Below are positions 39,013 through 47,710 of a DNA stretch of 64,000 nt, in pieces (position 1 is the first letter of the stretch; the number at the start of each line of letters is the position of its first letter). Source of the stretch: Chitinophaga sp. CF118 (GTDB taxonomy: Bacteria > Bacteroidota > Bacteroidia > Chitinophagales > Chitinophagaceae); NCBI RefSeq assembly GCF_900112615.1, contig NZ_FOMK01000003.1, positions 558,001 through 622,000 of the forward strand. The letters run 5' to 3'. The notes under the pieces are model-generated. The model had not been told where the DNA came from, searched no databases, and saw only the letters and a program-made list of their open reading frames with translations. Made by a program: the position numbers and the translations under genes.

Positions 39013-40047
39013 TTAACGGACAGCACCCGCTGCCGGAGCTCCAATAGCTGGCTGTGCAGCAGGTTTTAGAGCTGCTACGCCACCATCTGCATACATATTG
39101 GCAAAATTATCCAGTTTGAAATAATCTGTTTTGAACTTGATATTCACATGCCCTTTCAGGGTCGCAGTCATATCATCGGTAGCTTTCTTATCAGAAGTAT
39201 TTACCTGGATATTGGTATTAGTAATATCTGCAGTCATCGACGGGCCGCCAAAGATAGCGCCCATGATTCCACCATCCGCTTCCACATGCGTATTGACAGT
39301 ATTGATATTCTGATCATCATGATGAGCAGTGCTGGCACGACTCGCCTTGATGGTAAATTCCACCTGTGCATCAATCTCACCTTTTTCTACTACCAGGCGG
39401 GTTACACCCATCAGCAATACCTCTCTCAATGCAGCACGGTGTTCCTTGGCCATATTGATCTTTGCTTCCAGGATATGCTTCTTTACCTCTGCATCTTCCA
39501 GGTCATGCTTTTCTCCTTCAGGATTTGTCAACGCCAGTTTGGTACTGCCATCAGATTGCTTCTCGGTCGTTACATTATATTGCTCTCCCTTGGATTCTGC
39601 CAGTCGTGCAAAGGTATCGTCATCCTTTACTTTCTTAATGAAATCAGCAGTTGATTTAGTCGCCTCTTTCATTAGTTTGATATAACTGTCAGTCTGTGTT
39701 TTCATCACCTTGAGGTTGGCGTCGAACACAGCTTTCAGGAGGTCGGCCACAAATTTGGGGAAGTCAACAGCATCCACCAGTTCTGTAAAAGCTTTGGTAT
39801 CTCCGGTAAACCCTGGATCATATCCTTTGTATCCCATTTGCTTACCGCTGTCTGTGGCCATACTTTCAACGATACCATGTTTTTTCATTTGTCTGGAGGT
39901 ATAATCATCTATCAGGGAGAGATAGATACTTTTCTGATCCTCCATTCCCATGTTTTTAAAAACCTCACTTGTTCCCAATACCTCTCTGGCCTGTGCTCTG
40001 GCCAATTCCCTGATCTGTGTTTTAGAAGGTATTACATTCATATCCAT
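39013..40047 (-). CDS. Unknown helical protein of the nine-gene operon (344 aa)
   Basis: Cytoplasmic by prediction (no signal). Residues about 1-190 are helical and charged, with a long amphipathic stretch LLKAVFDANLKVMKTQTDSYIKLMKEATKSTADFIKKV at about 100-137. Residues about 195-230 are another helix. The C-terminal about 110 residues turn to strands (AQVEFTIKAS, VNTHVEADGG, HVNIKFKTDYF) and end in a short Pro/Ala tail. I have an impression of similar uncharacterised proteins in other bacteria but cannot name a family. It starts 123 bp downstream of the 638-aa gene's stop, a gap occupied by the 22-bp tandem repeats. A role as a coat or scaffold subunit is speculation. Confidence 0.65.
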   Translation of the reverse strand: MDMNVIPSKTQIRELARAQAREVLGTSEVFKNMGMEDQKSIYLSLIDDYTSRQMKKHGIVESMATDSGKQMGYKGYDPGFTGDTKAFTELVDAVDFPKFVADLLKAVFDANLKVMKTQTDSYIKLMKEATKSTADFIKKVKDDDTFARLAESKGEQYNVTTEKQSDGSTKLALTNPEGEKHDLEDAEVKKHILEAKINMAKEHRAALREVLLMGVTRLVVEKGEIDAQVEFTIKASRASTAHHDDQNINTVNTHVEADGGIMGAIFGGPSMTADITNTNIQVNTSDKKATDDMTATLKGHVNIKFKTDYFKLDNFANMYADGGVAALKPAAQPAIGAPAAGAVR

Positions 40048-40092
40048 TGCTTATAGTTCGTTTAGAATAAATATTATTTTCCCTGGAAATTT

Positions 40093-40202
40093 CATTCATC
40101 TTCCTCAGAAGTCCCATTCATCTTCCTCAAAACCCTCATTCACCTTCCTCAGAAGTCCCATTCATCTTCCTCAAAAATCCCATTCATCTTTTCCTCCGGA
40201 AG
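40093..40202 (-). repeat. 22-bp tandem repeat spanning the stop codon of the 638-aa gene
   Basis: There are five units at an exact 22-bp period, starting at 40093, 40115, 40137, 40159 and 40181. Read on the minus strand, the unit encodes DEWDF followed by TGA. The unit at 40181-40202 is the true end of the coding sequence; the other four lie beyond the stop. Confidence 0.9.
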
Positions 40203-42087
40203 GAGTGGATGGTTTTTCAGACGTACTGTCTTCGTCATAATCCTTGCCTTTTCTATATTCTGTTTCATCAGTGTTCTCTTCCTCCTCACCTTTGTTCTGC
40301 AGTTGCGCCTGACTGATGATGAAGGCATCCACATTACTGATAAATCTGGAGAACAGTTTATCGTCTTCGAAAGTAGCAGGGTTGTAATCAGCAATTGAGT
40401 GCAGGATTTCGTAACTCAGCTTAGCTTTGTTATAAAGGATGGTCGTCTTCGGCCGCTGATGTTTCATGCCTTCATAAAGCAACTCTACTACTTTCCACCA
40501 GTTACCACCCGCAGGTACCAGCTGTTTCACAACTTCAGGATGATTCAGTATACGCTTGATCACAAAGTATAACTCATCATAAATGATCGGCGAAATCACA
40601 TTGGCCATTCCTGAGCAATGTGTAGAAAGGTTATACTGCAAGTCTTCCACAGCCTGCATCACTGTTTGTCTGGATACATAACTATCCGGATTAGGACTAT
40701 CCTGTGCGCGCTGTATATACCTGGCTACTTCCATAATCAGGATCCGCCAGTATTTCGGAAATTCCTTGTTTACTACCACATCTTCTGTCACAGGCGCATT
40801 GCCGAAATTGAACACCTGTTTGTAGAACATCTGCCGTTCTGCAGGACGTGTACGGTCAATGATTTTGCCCGTTCTCGGATGTGTAAATTTATTGGAGAAT
40901 ACATACAACTGCAGGTCTTCCCTGAGCTGTGTATCTGAAATCTGGATATTACCGCGTACCATATACTTATGCGTGAAGAAATTGACCACATTAAAGATGT
41001 CCAGTTCTTCTCCCAGAGTCATAGAATACATCATCTGTGCAGCACAGCGGATGTTGTTGGTCAGTACCTGTACTACAGCCGCATCATCATCAAGGAAACT
41101 AACACTGTAGTCCGCTCCGCTGGTATCTTCAGTATCTGTGTCTGTAGTATCATCCTCCCAGCCCGGTGTGTTTTCTATCTCGTTAAGAAAGATAGGAAGT
41201 AGGTTGTCGATATTGGATTTATTTACCGGTAGGAGAGATGCTTTGATCTGCTTGATCAGCTTGGGGATCATCACTACCGGAATATCGTTGTAGTATTTGG
41301 AGAACTTAAGCAGCTCAAGTTCCTTGCTGTTGGAAACGTAATTGCTTACAATCTTATCAATGTATTGCCTGAATGAAAGAGACGAAAAAGAAGGGTTTCC
41401 TTTCAGGATATCTACGATCACATGAGATGTGTCCGAATTATATTCTACATCTACCTTGTCGTCATGAATATATTCACGGGCAGTACTTATTTGTCCATAG
41501 GTAATCACATTACGGATCCCTGATCTGTTCCCGAAAATGAAATTAGTTAACCCGTTAATTTCTGAATACCCCGAATTATAACCCATTGCAAGCAGATAAT
41601 TGATCACTCCGGGATAATTCAGGATAGTACGTGTATTCAGGTCCAGGTTATTCCAGTTATTGCCTAACCGGTCTTTAAAATCAAATTTTAGCAGCGAGAG
41701 TTTATCTTCTGCATCTATGTATTCTTCCAGGTTGTAATTGGCGGTAGTAGTAATATTATTAGCCGTAAAGCTGTTCGAGTTGATGGCAGTATATATATTG
41801 TACAATAAGCTGCCTTCTTCCCATTGCTGCTCCTCCCTGTATTTATGGGAAATACGTCTTGACTTCAGAGGTAACGTAATGAAATCTTCAATTGCTACGC
41901 CATCAGGTCCATACCAGCTATCATCATCTCTCGTGAATACCGGTTTACTTAAAAGATCATCCAGGTACGCCAGTTGCTCTTTTAATTTTGCATCAATGTC
42001 CGCATTGACGCCATTTGTAGTAACATTTGTTCTGCGTATTTTAACGCCATTGGACGATGGGAAAAAATTAAGCGTTGCCATTGACAT
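40171..42087 (-). CDS. Large unknown protein of the nine-gene operon (638 aa)
   Basis: This soluble, largely helical protein has no signal, no membrane segment and no recognised catalytic motif. Landmarks are DDDSWYGPDGVAIEDF near residue 55, an acidic linker DDTTDTDTEDTSGAD near 312-326, and conserved-looking Trp/Tyr-rich helices in the C-terminal half (EFPKYWRILIMEVARYI, GGNWWKVVELLYEG). A disordered acidic tail ends in DEWDF. It is the second gene, 14 bp after the protease. The tail's last residues are the unit duplicated in the downstream 22-bp repeats. The acidic tail with a terminal aromatic motif resembles a docking peptide, by analogy only. Confidence 0.7.
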   Translation of the reverse strand: MSMATLNFFPSSNGVKIRRTNVTTNGVNADIDAKLKEQLAYLDDLLSKPVFTRDDDSWYGPDGVAIEDFITLPLKSRRISHKYREEQQWEEGSLLYNIYTAINSNSFTANNITTTANYNLEEYIDAEDKLSLLKFDFKDRLGNNWNNLDLNTRTILNYPGVINYLLAMGYNSGYSEINGLTNFIFGNRSGIRNVITYGQISTAREYIHDDKVDVEYNSDTSHVIVDILKGNPSFSSLSFRQYIDKIVSNYVSNSKELELLKFSKYYNDIPVVMIPKLIKQIKASLLPVNKSNIDNLLPIFLNEIENTPGWEDDTTDTDTEDTSGADYSVSFLDDDAAVVQVLTNNIRCAAQMMYSMTLGEELDIFNVVNFFTHKYMVRGNIQISDTQLREDLQLYVFSNKFTHPRTGKIIDRTRPAERQMFYKQVFNFGNAPVTEDVVVNKEFPKYWRILIMEVARYIQRAQDSPNPDSYVSRQTVMQAVEDLQYNLSTHCSGMANVISPIIYDELYFVIKRILNHPEVVKQLVPAGGNWWKVVELLYEGMKHQRPKTTILYNKAKLSYEILHSIADYNPATFEDDKLFSRFISNVDAFIISQAQLQNKGEEEENTDETEYRKGKDYDEDSTSEKPSTPSGGKDEWDF

Positions 42088-42101
42088 TTTGTTTAAAGAG
42101 T

Positions 42102-43403
42102 TTATGATAAAATAGCGTTTAAAAGTTTGAATGAATCTGCCAGGTTAAGCAAGCCGTAACCGGCTCTTTGATCCCTTACTTTGCTGGTAAGCCTGTCGGA
42201 TGTATTGCTTAGTATATAATTGATTTCTCCATGTGTCAGTTTGTGGCCCTTCTCATAAGCATATGACTTCAACAGTGCCACAGCCCCACTCACAAAGGGA
42301 GATGCCTGCGACGTACCGGAAGAAACTGCATAACCATTGTTCAGATAAGAACTGTAGATATTGGAGCCCGGTGCCACTACAGATATACTGGCTCCATAAG
42401 AAGTAAAGCCGGTCACCTGTCCGGAATTATCTACTGCACCTACTGCAAAAACACCATCCAGAGCGCCCGGATAGTATTTCTCTTCAGTACCATCATTACC
42501 GCTGGCTGCTACTATTGTAACATTCTTGCTGAGCGCATATTTTACAATATCCTCATGAGGAAGCCCTCCGCCGGAATGTTTGATTCCCAGACTCATATTA
42601 ATTACATCCGCCCCATTATCTACCGCCCACTTGATCCCGTTATTGATGTTGTCGATAATACCGGCACCTACTATCCGGTTACCACTTTTCATAGCAGCTA
42701 ATACCCTTACTACCATAAGGCTGCACGATGGACATACGCCTTCGTTCATTTTAAGTCCTTTGGCAGCCAGAATGCCGGAAACGTGGGTGCCATGCCCCAC
42801 CTGATCTTCGGGCATCGCATTCACATTTAATACATCACCAATAAAGGCAGATGTATCAAGCCCCTGCAGGTCTACAAAGTTTTTCCTTAGTACGATTTTA
42901 TTATCCAGTTCCGGATGACTGAAATTGGCTCCGGTGTCCAGTACCGCTACCCGTATATTCTGAACCCCTTTGGTCCATTCCTTTGCATAGGGTAAATAGA
43001 TCATATCCCCGGGATCTGTAGATACCAGTGCCATAGCACCTGCTACTTCTCCGGGAAATTCTGCAGTACCTATCTGCAATGGTCTTAAGTCTGTTACAAA
43101 GGGGAGATGTGTTATTTGTTGGAGAATAGAGTCCGGTAGCTTTCCATCCTGCTGTAAAATAAGACGGAAAGTAAGGTGTAGGTCGGCATTTATTTCATCG
43201 GCGCTCCAGTCGGGTCCGTTAGGTTTATATTCGCGGGTAGTCCAGAACTTATAATTACTGGCAGCAAAGATTCTGTCGATTTCGGGGTGAAACCGCTCAA
43301 CGATATTCGTTTTATCATTGATAAAGTTGAGCCAATAAGGAATCCGTTCAGGAAGCTGATCCTGCACAGCGGCTACAACTTTAATAATCAGATGCTCTTT
43401 CAT
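42102..43403 (-). CDS. Subtilisin-like S8 serine protease without signal peptide, first gene of operon
   Basis: This 433-aa protein has an N-terminal domain of about 145 residues with no signal sequence (MKEHLIIKVVAAVQDQLPERI; PDWSADEINADLHLTFRL), followed by a full S8 catalytic domain. The Asp is in VAVLDTGANF (about 154), the His in GHGTHVSG (about 204), the oxyanion Asn in VAASGNDG and the Ser in SSGTSQASPF (about 364). The N-terminal region is not a recognisable I9 propeptide. Lack of a signal suggests it acts inside the cell, perhaps processing the other operon products during assembly, or is exported with them. It is the promoter-proximal gene of the nine-gene operon. Confidence 0.88.
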   Translation of the reverse strand: MKEHLIIKVVAAVQDQLPERIPYWLNFINDKTNIVERFHPEIDRIFAASNYKFWTTREYKPNGPDWSADEINADLHLTFRLILQQDGKLPDSILQQITHLPFVTDLRPLQIGTAEFPGEVAGAMALVSTDPGDMIYLPYAKEWTKGVQNIRVAVLDTGANFSHPELDNKIVLRKNFVDLQGLDTSAFIGDVLNVNAMPEDQVGHGTHVSGILAAKGLKMNEGVCPSCSLMVVRVLAAMKSGNRIVGAGIIDNINNGIKWAVDNGADVINMSLGIKHSGGGLPHEDIVKYALSKNVTIVAASGNDGTEEKYYPGALDGVFAVGAVDNSGQVTGFTSYGASISVVAPGSNIYSSYLNNGYAVSSGTSQASPFVSGAVALLKSYAYEKGHKLTHGEINYILSNTSDRLTSKVRDQRAGYGLLNLADSFKLLNAILS

Positions 43404-43882
43404 GATGCAATAGTGACCGAAATAATAGAATCAACTATTCGCCTTAAGCCTATAAAATATGGGAGTAAACTTTGGGGTATTTCCTTGCTATTGATATGAT
43501 AATTGTTCGATTGAGGCAATAATTTTCCCATACTGCCTTAATCAGTAATTTATGGTGACAGAATAGCTATAGTTATAGTGCCTTTCTAAAAGGAATAACT
43601 GTAAATAATCGTTGTTTAATTGAATGAATGTTGTTGATTGAAACAGTGCAGATCCGGTAAAGTTCAGAATAATTATGACTAATTTATTTGGAATCTCAAA
43701 CAGCACTTATGGAAATCACTTGAAATATTGGGGTGCGAACTAATACCTGGGGTCTGTGATATGAAGCTAGGAAATATTTAGTGAACCGGCAAAAAAAAAT
43801 AAAAACACTGTCTTTGAGAATTAGCTTTAAGAGATATGTAATAAATATTACATTTAATGAGTTTTTAATTGTACTTATATTT
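43404..43882. other. Divergent intergenic region upstream of the nine-gene operon
   Basis: This 479-bp AT-rich region lies between the minus-strand operon start and the small membrane gene at 43883. It must contain the operon promoter, but I found no convincing TTTG/TAnnTTTG pair on the minus strand. No gene, RNA or strong hairpin was seen. Confidence 0.5.
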
Positions 43883-44356
43883 ATGGAAGAAAAGAATGAA
43901 TCTATTTTTATCTCCGATTTTGACGATGTAAAACCTGTTGAACGCCGATGGGCTATATTACCATTATGGATAAGAATTTTTACCTGGGGCTTTCTGATTG
44001 CAGGGGCATTAATGCCTTTCATAATATTATTAAGAATTTTCAGGGTGCAGGTAATCATGAGTTTATATGGCCTTGAAACAACGAATGTTTTTTCAACTAC
44101 AGGATTAATTTTAGCATCGCTTTTTATGTTGAAAGGTATTGCTGCCTATGGATTATGGGCTGAGAAAAACTGGGCGATTTTGATAGCACAGATAGATGCA
44201 CTGCTGGGCATTATAATTTGTATCGCCTATATATTTATCAGACAGGATACACCAAATGGATTCACTGTTATTTTCAGGTTGGATCTTATTTTATTGGTGG
44301 TATATATAGTGAAACTATACAGAATAAAACATCGATGGGAGGAGAGCGGTAAATAA
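43883..44356 (+). CDS. Small integral membrane protein
   Basis: The start at 43883 (MEEKNESIFISDFDDV) is preferred over the 34-codon extension, which is Lys-rich and AT-rich. The 157-aa protein has four hydrophobic segments, at about residues 28-50, 66-86, 92-112 and 122-142, with short polar ends, so it probably spans the inner membrane four times. No family motif is recognised. It is monocistronic, divergent from the nine-gene operon, and ends before a perfect inverted repeat. Function unknown. Confidence 0.65.
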   Translation: MEEKNESIFISDFDDVKPVERRWAILPLWIRIFTWGFLIAGALMPFIILLRIFRVQVIMSLYGLETTNVFSTTGLILASLFMLKGIAAYGLWAEKNWAILIAQIDALLGIIICIAYIFIRQDTPNGFTVIFRLDLILLVVYIVKLYRIKHRWEESGK

Positions 44357-44441
44357 GCTTTCTACATAAACATTTTTCAGTTTCTTCAATGGAAATCAGA
44401 GGCAGGGAATTAAAACCATTAAAACATAGAATACTATATTG

Positions 44442-44487
44442 TGACTATACTCATTCTAATTTAGTTCGCGTAGAATGAGTATAGTCA
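44442..44487. repeat. Perfect 17-bp inverted repeat
   Basis: Arms 44442-44458 and 44471-44487 pair perfectly around a 12-nt loop. It lies between convergent genes but lacks a T-tract and is not GC-rich, so it is not a standard intrinsic terminator. Confidence 0.85.
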
Positions 44488-44526
44488 TAAGGCATTTAGT
44501 GGCTGTTTAACAAATATCATGTTGTT

Positions 44527-44922
44527 TTATTCAGCTGGCTCTTCCGGATAAAAAAAGATGTGCTGCTCAGCCAGTTTCCCTTCTTCATTCAATTGCTGCA
44601 ATGTCCAGTAATCCGTTTTCGTTGTTTGTACCCACATTTCCCCTGATTTATGTAATACCTGTACACTTAATCCCATCCGGTGCCTGAAATCATGTTCTAT
44701 TTCGGCGGCAGTACGATGTTTGCTTACATCCAGCCAGCCAAAAGTATGCATGATCCTTATATCCTCTATAGGTGTTTCAGGAGGGATCTTTTCCTGCGGG
44801 CAACAAGCTTCACCCACTTCATGTGGTTGTTGATAGAATGCCAGTTGCAGGAAAGGATATATTTCCTGGAAATCACTCTGAATATTGGCTATAACAGCCT
44901 CTTCACTAATGTAGATTTCCAT
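44527..44922 (-). CDS. Unknown small acidic protein (131 aa)
   Basis: The start at 44922 (MEIYISEEAVIANIQSDF) is preferred; the longer frame from 45009 adds a poorly coding 29-residue extension. The protein is soluble and alpha/beta, and reads HTFGWLDVSKHRTAAEIEHDFRHRMGLSVQVLHKSG followed by a strand MWVQTTKTDYWTLQQLNEEG. The pattern of a strand, a helix near TAAEIEHDF and a strand could fit a ferredoxin-like half-domain. No family is recognised. It includes one CC pair near residue 40. Confidence 0.55.
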   Translation of the reverse strand: MEIYISEEAVIANIQSDFQEIYPFLQLAFYQQPHEVGEACCPQEKIPPETPIEDIRIMHTFGWLDVSKHRTAAEIEHDFRHRMGLSVQVLHKSGEMWVQTTKTDYWTLQQLNEEGKLAEQHIFFYPEEPAE

Positions 44923-45312
44923 GATTAAATGTTTATGCTTACACAAGATTACAGCTATTCTGGCTGCTGACCAATGAGTGGAATCAGTTTTTTTTATGAT
45001 AGCTATCACATGAACCTCGTAAGAAAGAAATATTGAATTTTGCAGGAATATTAATCCCAGAAAAACGCCAGCAGATGATTGTACGTTTTAATGAATTGCA
45101 CAGTCAGCATGTTAAAAAACCAGCAGCGCTCACAACAGTCCACAACCGATCACCTAAGTGCTTTACTTCCTACACCATTGATCAAAAGACAGATTGCTGC
45201 TTATCTGTTTAAAATACACTAATGTCAAATCACATGTGAGATAACGCATTAATCCTATGTTCACATTTTAAAATCAATGAACCGAACTAGATGTATTACG
45301 CTTAACATAACA
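44923..45312. other. Intergenic region without convincing genes
   Basis: About 390 bp. A 45-codon plus-strand frame begins at 45075 but has no supporting features. No terminator or RNA was recognised. Confidence 0.4.
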
Positions 45313-45519
45313 TTAGAAACAATAACTGCAGGATTTATTATGTCCTGAGGCTACTGCTTCTTTTACTGTAACTGTATCTATACTATGTGTGCAACTCTCT
45401 AATCCCTTACAGAATTTTAAATGATAGGCATAGCTGGTTGGTGATTTGCATACATATACCTTGTGAGGAGGCTCTTTTGGCGCTGCGCTTAAAAGCAGTA
45501 TAATGAGTATGATATTCAT
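45313..45519 (-). CDS. Small exported Cys-rich protein
   Basis: This 68-aa protein has a short hydrophobic N-terminus (MNIILIILLLSAAP) that is probably a signal peptide. The mature part follows a pattern common in Bacteroidota: VYVCKSP, YHLKFCKGL, then CTHSIDTVTVKEAVASG and CSYC. The Cys/His arrangement (C, H, C, C, C-x2-C) suggests a small zinc-binding module like those found at the ends of some nucleases and Ada-like proteins. It stands alone. Its function is unknown; a periplasmic metal-binding role is plausible. Confidence 0.55.
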   Translation of the reverse strand: MNIILIILLLSAAPKEPPHKVYVCKSPTSYAYHLKFCKGLESCTHSIDTVTVKEAVASGHNKSCSYCF

Positions 45520-45627
45520 GATATAAGTAATAAAGTATCAACATTTACTGATACACTAATTTACTACATCATAAATGGACATTCGTGAATACAATGTTAA
45601 GAACGAGATTGTTCCTTAAGTAAAATA

Positions 45628-46197
45628 TTATATCCGTGACTTAATCCTGCTCAGCGTTTCCTGTGAAATATTCAGGTAGGATGCAACAATCTTATTTGGT
45701 AGCCGTTGTATTATTAACGGGCTCTCCCGAAGTAATATCCGGTATCGTTCCACTGCATCCATGGTTATAAAACTCATCAGCCGGTTTGTGTTGGTAACAT
45801 AAGCATGTTCAAGATAATGCCTGTAAAACTTTTCCCAAAGGGGTACTGTTTCCAGTAAATGATGAAAGTCCCTGCGGGAAATAGATAACAATTCTGTATC
45901 TTCTAATGCCTGTATGAATTCCAAAGAAGGTTCCTGGCTAATGAAACTGACTAACGCCGTAGCGAAGTTTTTTTCAAAAGCCAGGTACCTGGTAATATCC
46001 TGCCCGTCTTCCTGGATAAAGAAAATCCGTAAACAACCGTTCTCTACAAAAAACATACGCTGGCTGCTTTGCCCATGATTGATCAATAGCTCATTCTTCT
46101 TAGACTTTAATGGCTGGAAGTAAGATAAAATAGACGCCAGTTCATTATCATTAACCGGTATAGTATCCAGGATATATTTTGTCAGTTGTTCATACAT
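45628..46197 (-). CDS. Crp/Fnr-family transcriptional regulator
   Basis: This 189-aa protein has an N-terminal cyclic-nucleotide-binding-like beta roll (about residues 20-120; KNELLINHGQSSQRMFFVENGCLRIFF) and a C-terminal winged-helix end (residues about 150-189; IVASYLNISQETLSRIKSRI). It belongs to the short Bacteroidota Crp/Fnr group, which usually lacks the residues for cAMP binding. It starts 17 bp after the DUF2798 membrane gene and is probably co-transcribed with it, perhaps regulating it. No Fe-S cysteine cluster is seen. Confidence 0.8.
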   Translation of the reverse strand: MYEQLTKYILDTIPVNDNELASILSYFQPLKSKKNELLINHGQSSQRMFFVENGCLRIFFIQEDGQDITRYLAFEKNFATALVSFISQEPSLEFIQALEDTELLSISRRDFHHLLETVPLWEKFYRHYLEHAYVTNTNRLMSFITMDAVERYRILLRESPLIIQRLPNKIVASYLNISQETLSRIKSRI

Positions 46198-46214
46198 AGG
46201 ATTTAAGATACAAA

Positions 46215-46448
46215 TTAATCCTTGCTGACCAGTTTCTCAGACAATTTCCTTGCATTAGGGATAATAATAAATGCAGCTGCATAGGCAACGGGTAGCATAA
46301 CGCTCCATGCTTTCAGGAACTTGATAAACCAGTCTTCACCAAAACCATAGTTTCGCATTAATCCAACAAAAGCCATGATCAACGTCATTGGGATCACCAC
46401 AAATAAAGTATTGATGTACCTGTAATGTTTCTTTTTCATCATATTCAA
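46215..46448 (-). CDS. DUF2798-type small membrane protein
   Basis: This 77-aa protein has two transmembrane helices (about residues 12-32 and 45-63) and the arrangement MTLIMAFVGLMRNYGFGEDWFIKFLKAWSV typical of DUF2798 proteins. Function is unknown for the family; members often sit beside stress or redox regulators. It forms a two-gene unit with the Crp/Fnr regulator. Confidence 0.7.
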   Translation of the reverse strand: MNMMKKKHYRYINTLFVVIPMTLIMAFVGLMRNYGFGEDWFIKFLKAWSVMLPVAYAAAFIIIPNARKLSEKLVSKD

Positions 46449-46550
46449 TTTTATGATGCAAAGATGGGGTGGATGTAATGCCTTTTTTTGATGTAAGTCA
46501 ATAAATGGATGGGAAATGTAGTCGCGGCAATTGAACTGCCCACGTTAAAA

Positions 46551-46803
46551 AACTCAGGTAAGCACCTTATCCTCCTATAGATGTGATAACCACATCGCTG
46601 GTTATATGTTAATGAACTCAGGTAAGTGCCTTATCCCTCTATAGATGTGATAATCACATCGCTGGTTATATGTTAATGAACTCAGGTAAGCACCTTATCC
46701 TTCTATAGATGTGATAACCACATCGCTGGTTATATGTTAATGAACTCAGGTAGGTGCCTTATCCTTCTATAGATGTGATAACCACATCGCTGATTATATA
46801 GTG
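46551..46803 (-). repeat. 64-bp tandem repeat spanning the stop codon of the SecB-like gene
   Basis: Four units start at 46551, 46615, 46679 and 46743 (period exactly 64 bp) with few differences. The last unit contains the true 3' end of the gene (residues DVVITSIEG and TAA at 46759-46761). The other three repeat that coding end plus its downstream flank. Confidence 0.9.
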
Positions 46804-47205
46804 GGATATATCCAATATTGGAATAAGTACTTCTTTATAGGGTGATTGCTCTGTTCTGGAAGATAGTATGCCCCTGGATGTATCAATATTTAAACCGGCT
46901 AATAAGATGGCAAAATTGCGTGGCAATGTAGTTGTATCGGTCGACTTATTCCAAATGAGCATCCAGCTTTCATCTTTTATACCAAAAGAGCAGGAGACTT
47001 CCAGTATAAGGAAAACGGACTCCTTTTGTAATAGACTAAATTTGCTTATACTGTTTATAATTCTGTGATCAGAAGATGATTTAAATGATATTATTGTGTT
47101 TATCTCCGTGGTTTCTTCTTCTTTGTAAATATTCTCAATTGTGGTAAATTGTTCTGTTTTTATACTTAATAATTTGTATTTAAGTTGTTTTGCTTTTTTT
47201 GCCAT
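46759..47205 (-). CDS. SecB-like chaperone, third gene of a TAC-type toxin-antitoxin locus
   Basis: This 148-aa soluble protein starts MAKKAKQLKYKLLSI. The core reads as paired strands (TEINTIISFKSS, SVFLILEVSCSFGI), then LPRNFAILLAGLNIDTSRGILSSRTE and YKEVLIPILDIS. The ARGIL-like helix-turn followed by a Lys/Thr strand and a Pro-containing end matches the layout of SecB and SecB-like TAC chaperones. In M. tuberculosis the SecB-like Rv1957 protects antitoxin HigA1 from degradation. Gene order here (toxin, antitoxin, chaperone) is the same, with a 10-bp gap to the antitoxin. The assignment rests on pattern and context and needs a profile search. Confidence 0.6.
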   Translation of the reverse strand: MAKKAKQLKYKLLSIKTEQFTTIENIYKEEETTEINTIISFKSSSDHRIINSISKFSLLQKESVFLILEVSCSFGIKDESWMLIWNKSTDTTTLPRNFAILLAGLNIDTSRGILSSRTEQSPYKEVLIPILDISHYIISDVVITSIEG

Positions 47206-47215
47206 AAGTTTAACG

Positions 47216-47704
47216 CTAAGGTTCTTTGTGGTTATCTACTTCATATGTTATATACTCATCCTTATTATGTTTACGGGGATGAATTAGGATCGGGGGGAAA
47301 ACGATGTCTTTCGAAACACCCTGAGTTTTCAAAATTGAATTGACAGGTAATGTTTCTGTCTGCAGGGAGGAATGTAATTTACTCTTCAGTAAAACACTCT
47401 GTGTGTTTTCTTCTTCGATCTTAATCAGATTAATATTTAGAGCCGTCTCTAATTTGTGTATAGTTTCAAATGTTAAGTTTTCATTGCCGTTAACAATTTT
47501 GCTAACCTGCTGCCGGGATACCCCCATCAGTTCAGCTAACATAGATTGATTCATCTTTCTTTCATGCAGCACATCTAATATCCTGACAGCAATAGCGAAC
47601 GATTTTTTTCTCCAGCCTTCTGTAGCAATCCTTTGTGCAGCTTCATTTTTCCAATTTGAGGGCTCGGCACTAGCTAACCCTTTTAATTTTTCATTTAAAT
47701 TCAT
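47216..47704 (-). CDS. XRE/HigA-like antitoxin with long C-terminal extension
   Basis: This 162-aa protein has a helix-turn-helix of the Cro/C1 type at about residues 51-95 (MNQSMLAELMGVSRQQVSKIVNGNENLTFETIHKLETAL). The N-terminal 50 residues include a helix (WKNEAAQRIATEGW), and the C-terminal 65 residues are an extension beyond the HTH. Extensions of this kind act as chaperone-addiction segments in TAC systems, which agrees with the SecB-like gene 10 bp downstream. It probably binds the toxin and autoregulates the operon. Its start codon is separated from the toxin gene by the 46/58-bp repeat array. Confidence 0.75.
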   Translation of the reverse strand: MNLNEKLKGLASAEPSNWKNEAAQRIATEGWRKKSFAIAVRILDVLHERKMNQSMLAELMGVSRQQVSKIVNGNENLTFETIHKLETALNINLIKIEEENTQSVLLKSKLHSSLQTETLPVNSILKTQGVSKDIVFPPILIHPRKHNKDEYITYEVDNHKEP

Positions 47705-47710
47705 ATCAGA

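Noticed and set aside
31565..43403. Contractile injection system or prophage
   Set aside because: No sheath, tube, baseplate, spike, portal, terminase, capsid or integrase motifs are visible, and a lysozyme-like domain alone is not enough.
45075..45212. 45-codon plus-strand ORF
   Set aside because: No supporting Shine-Dalgarno, family or neighbour; probably chance.
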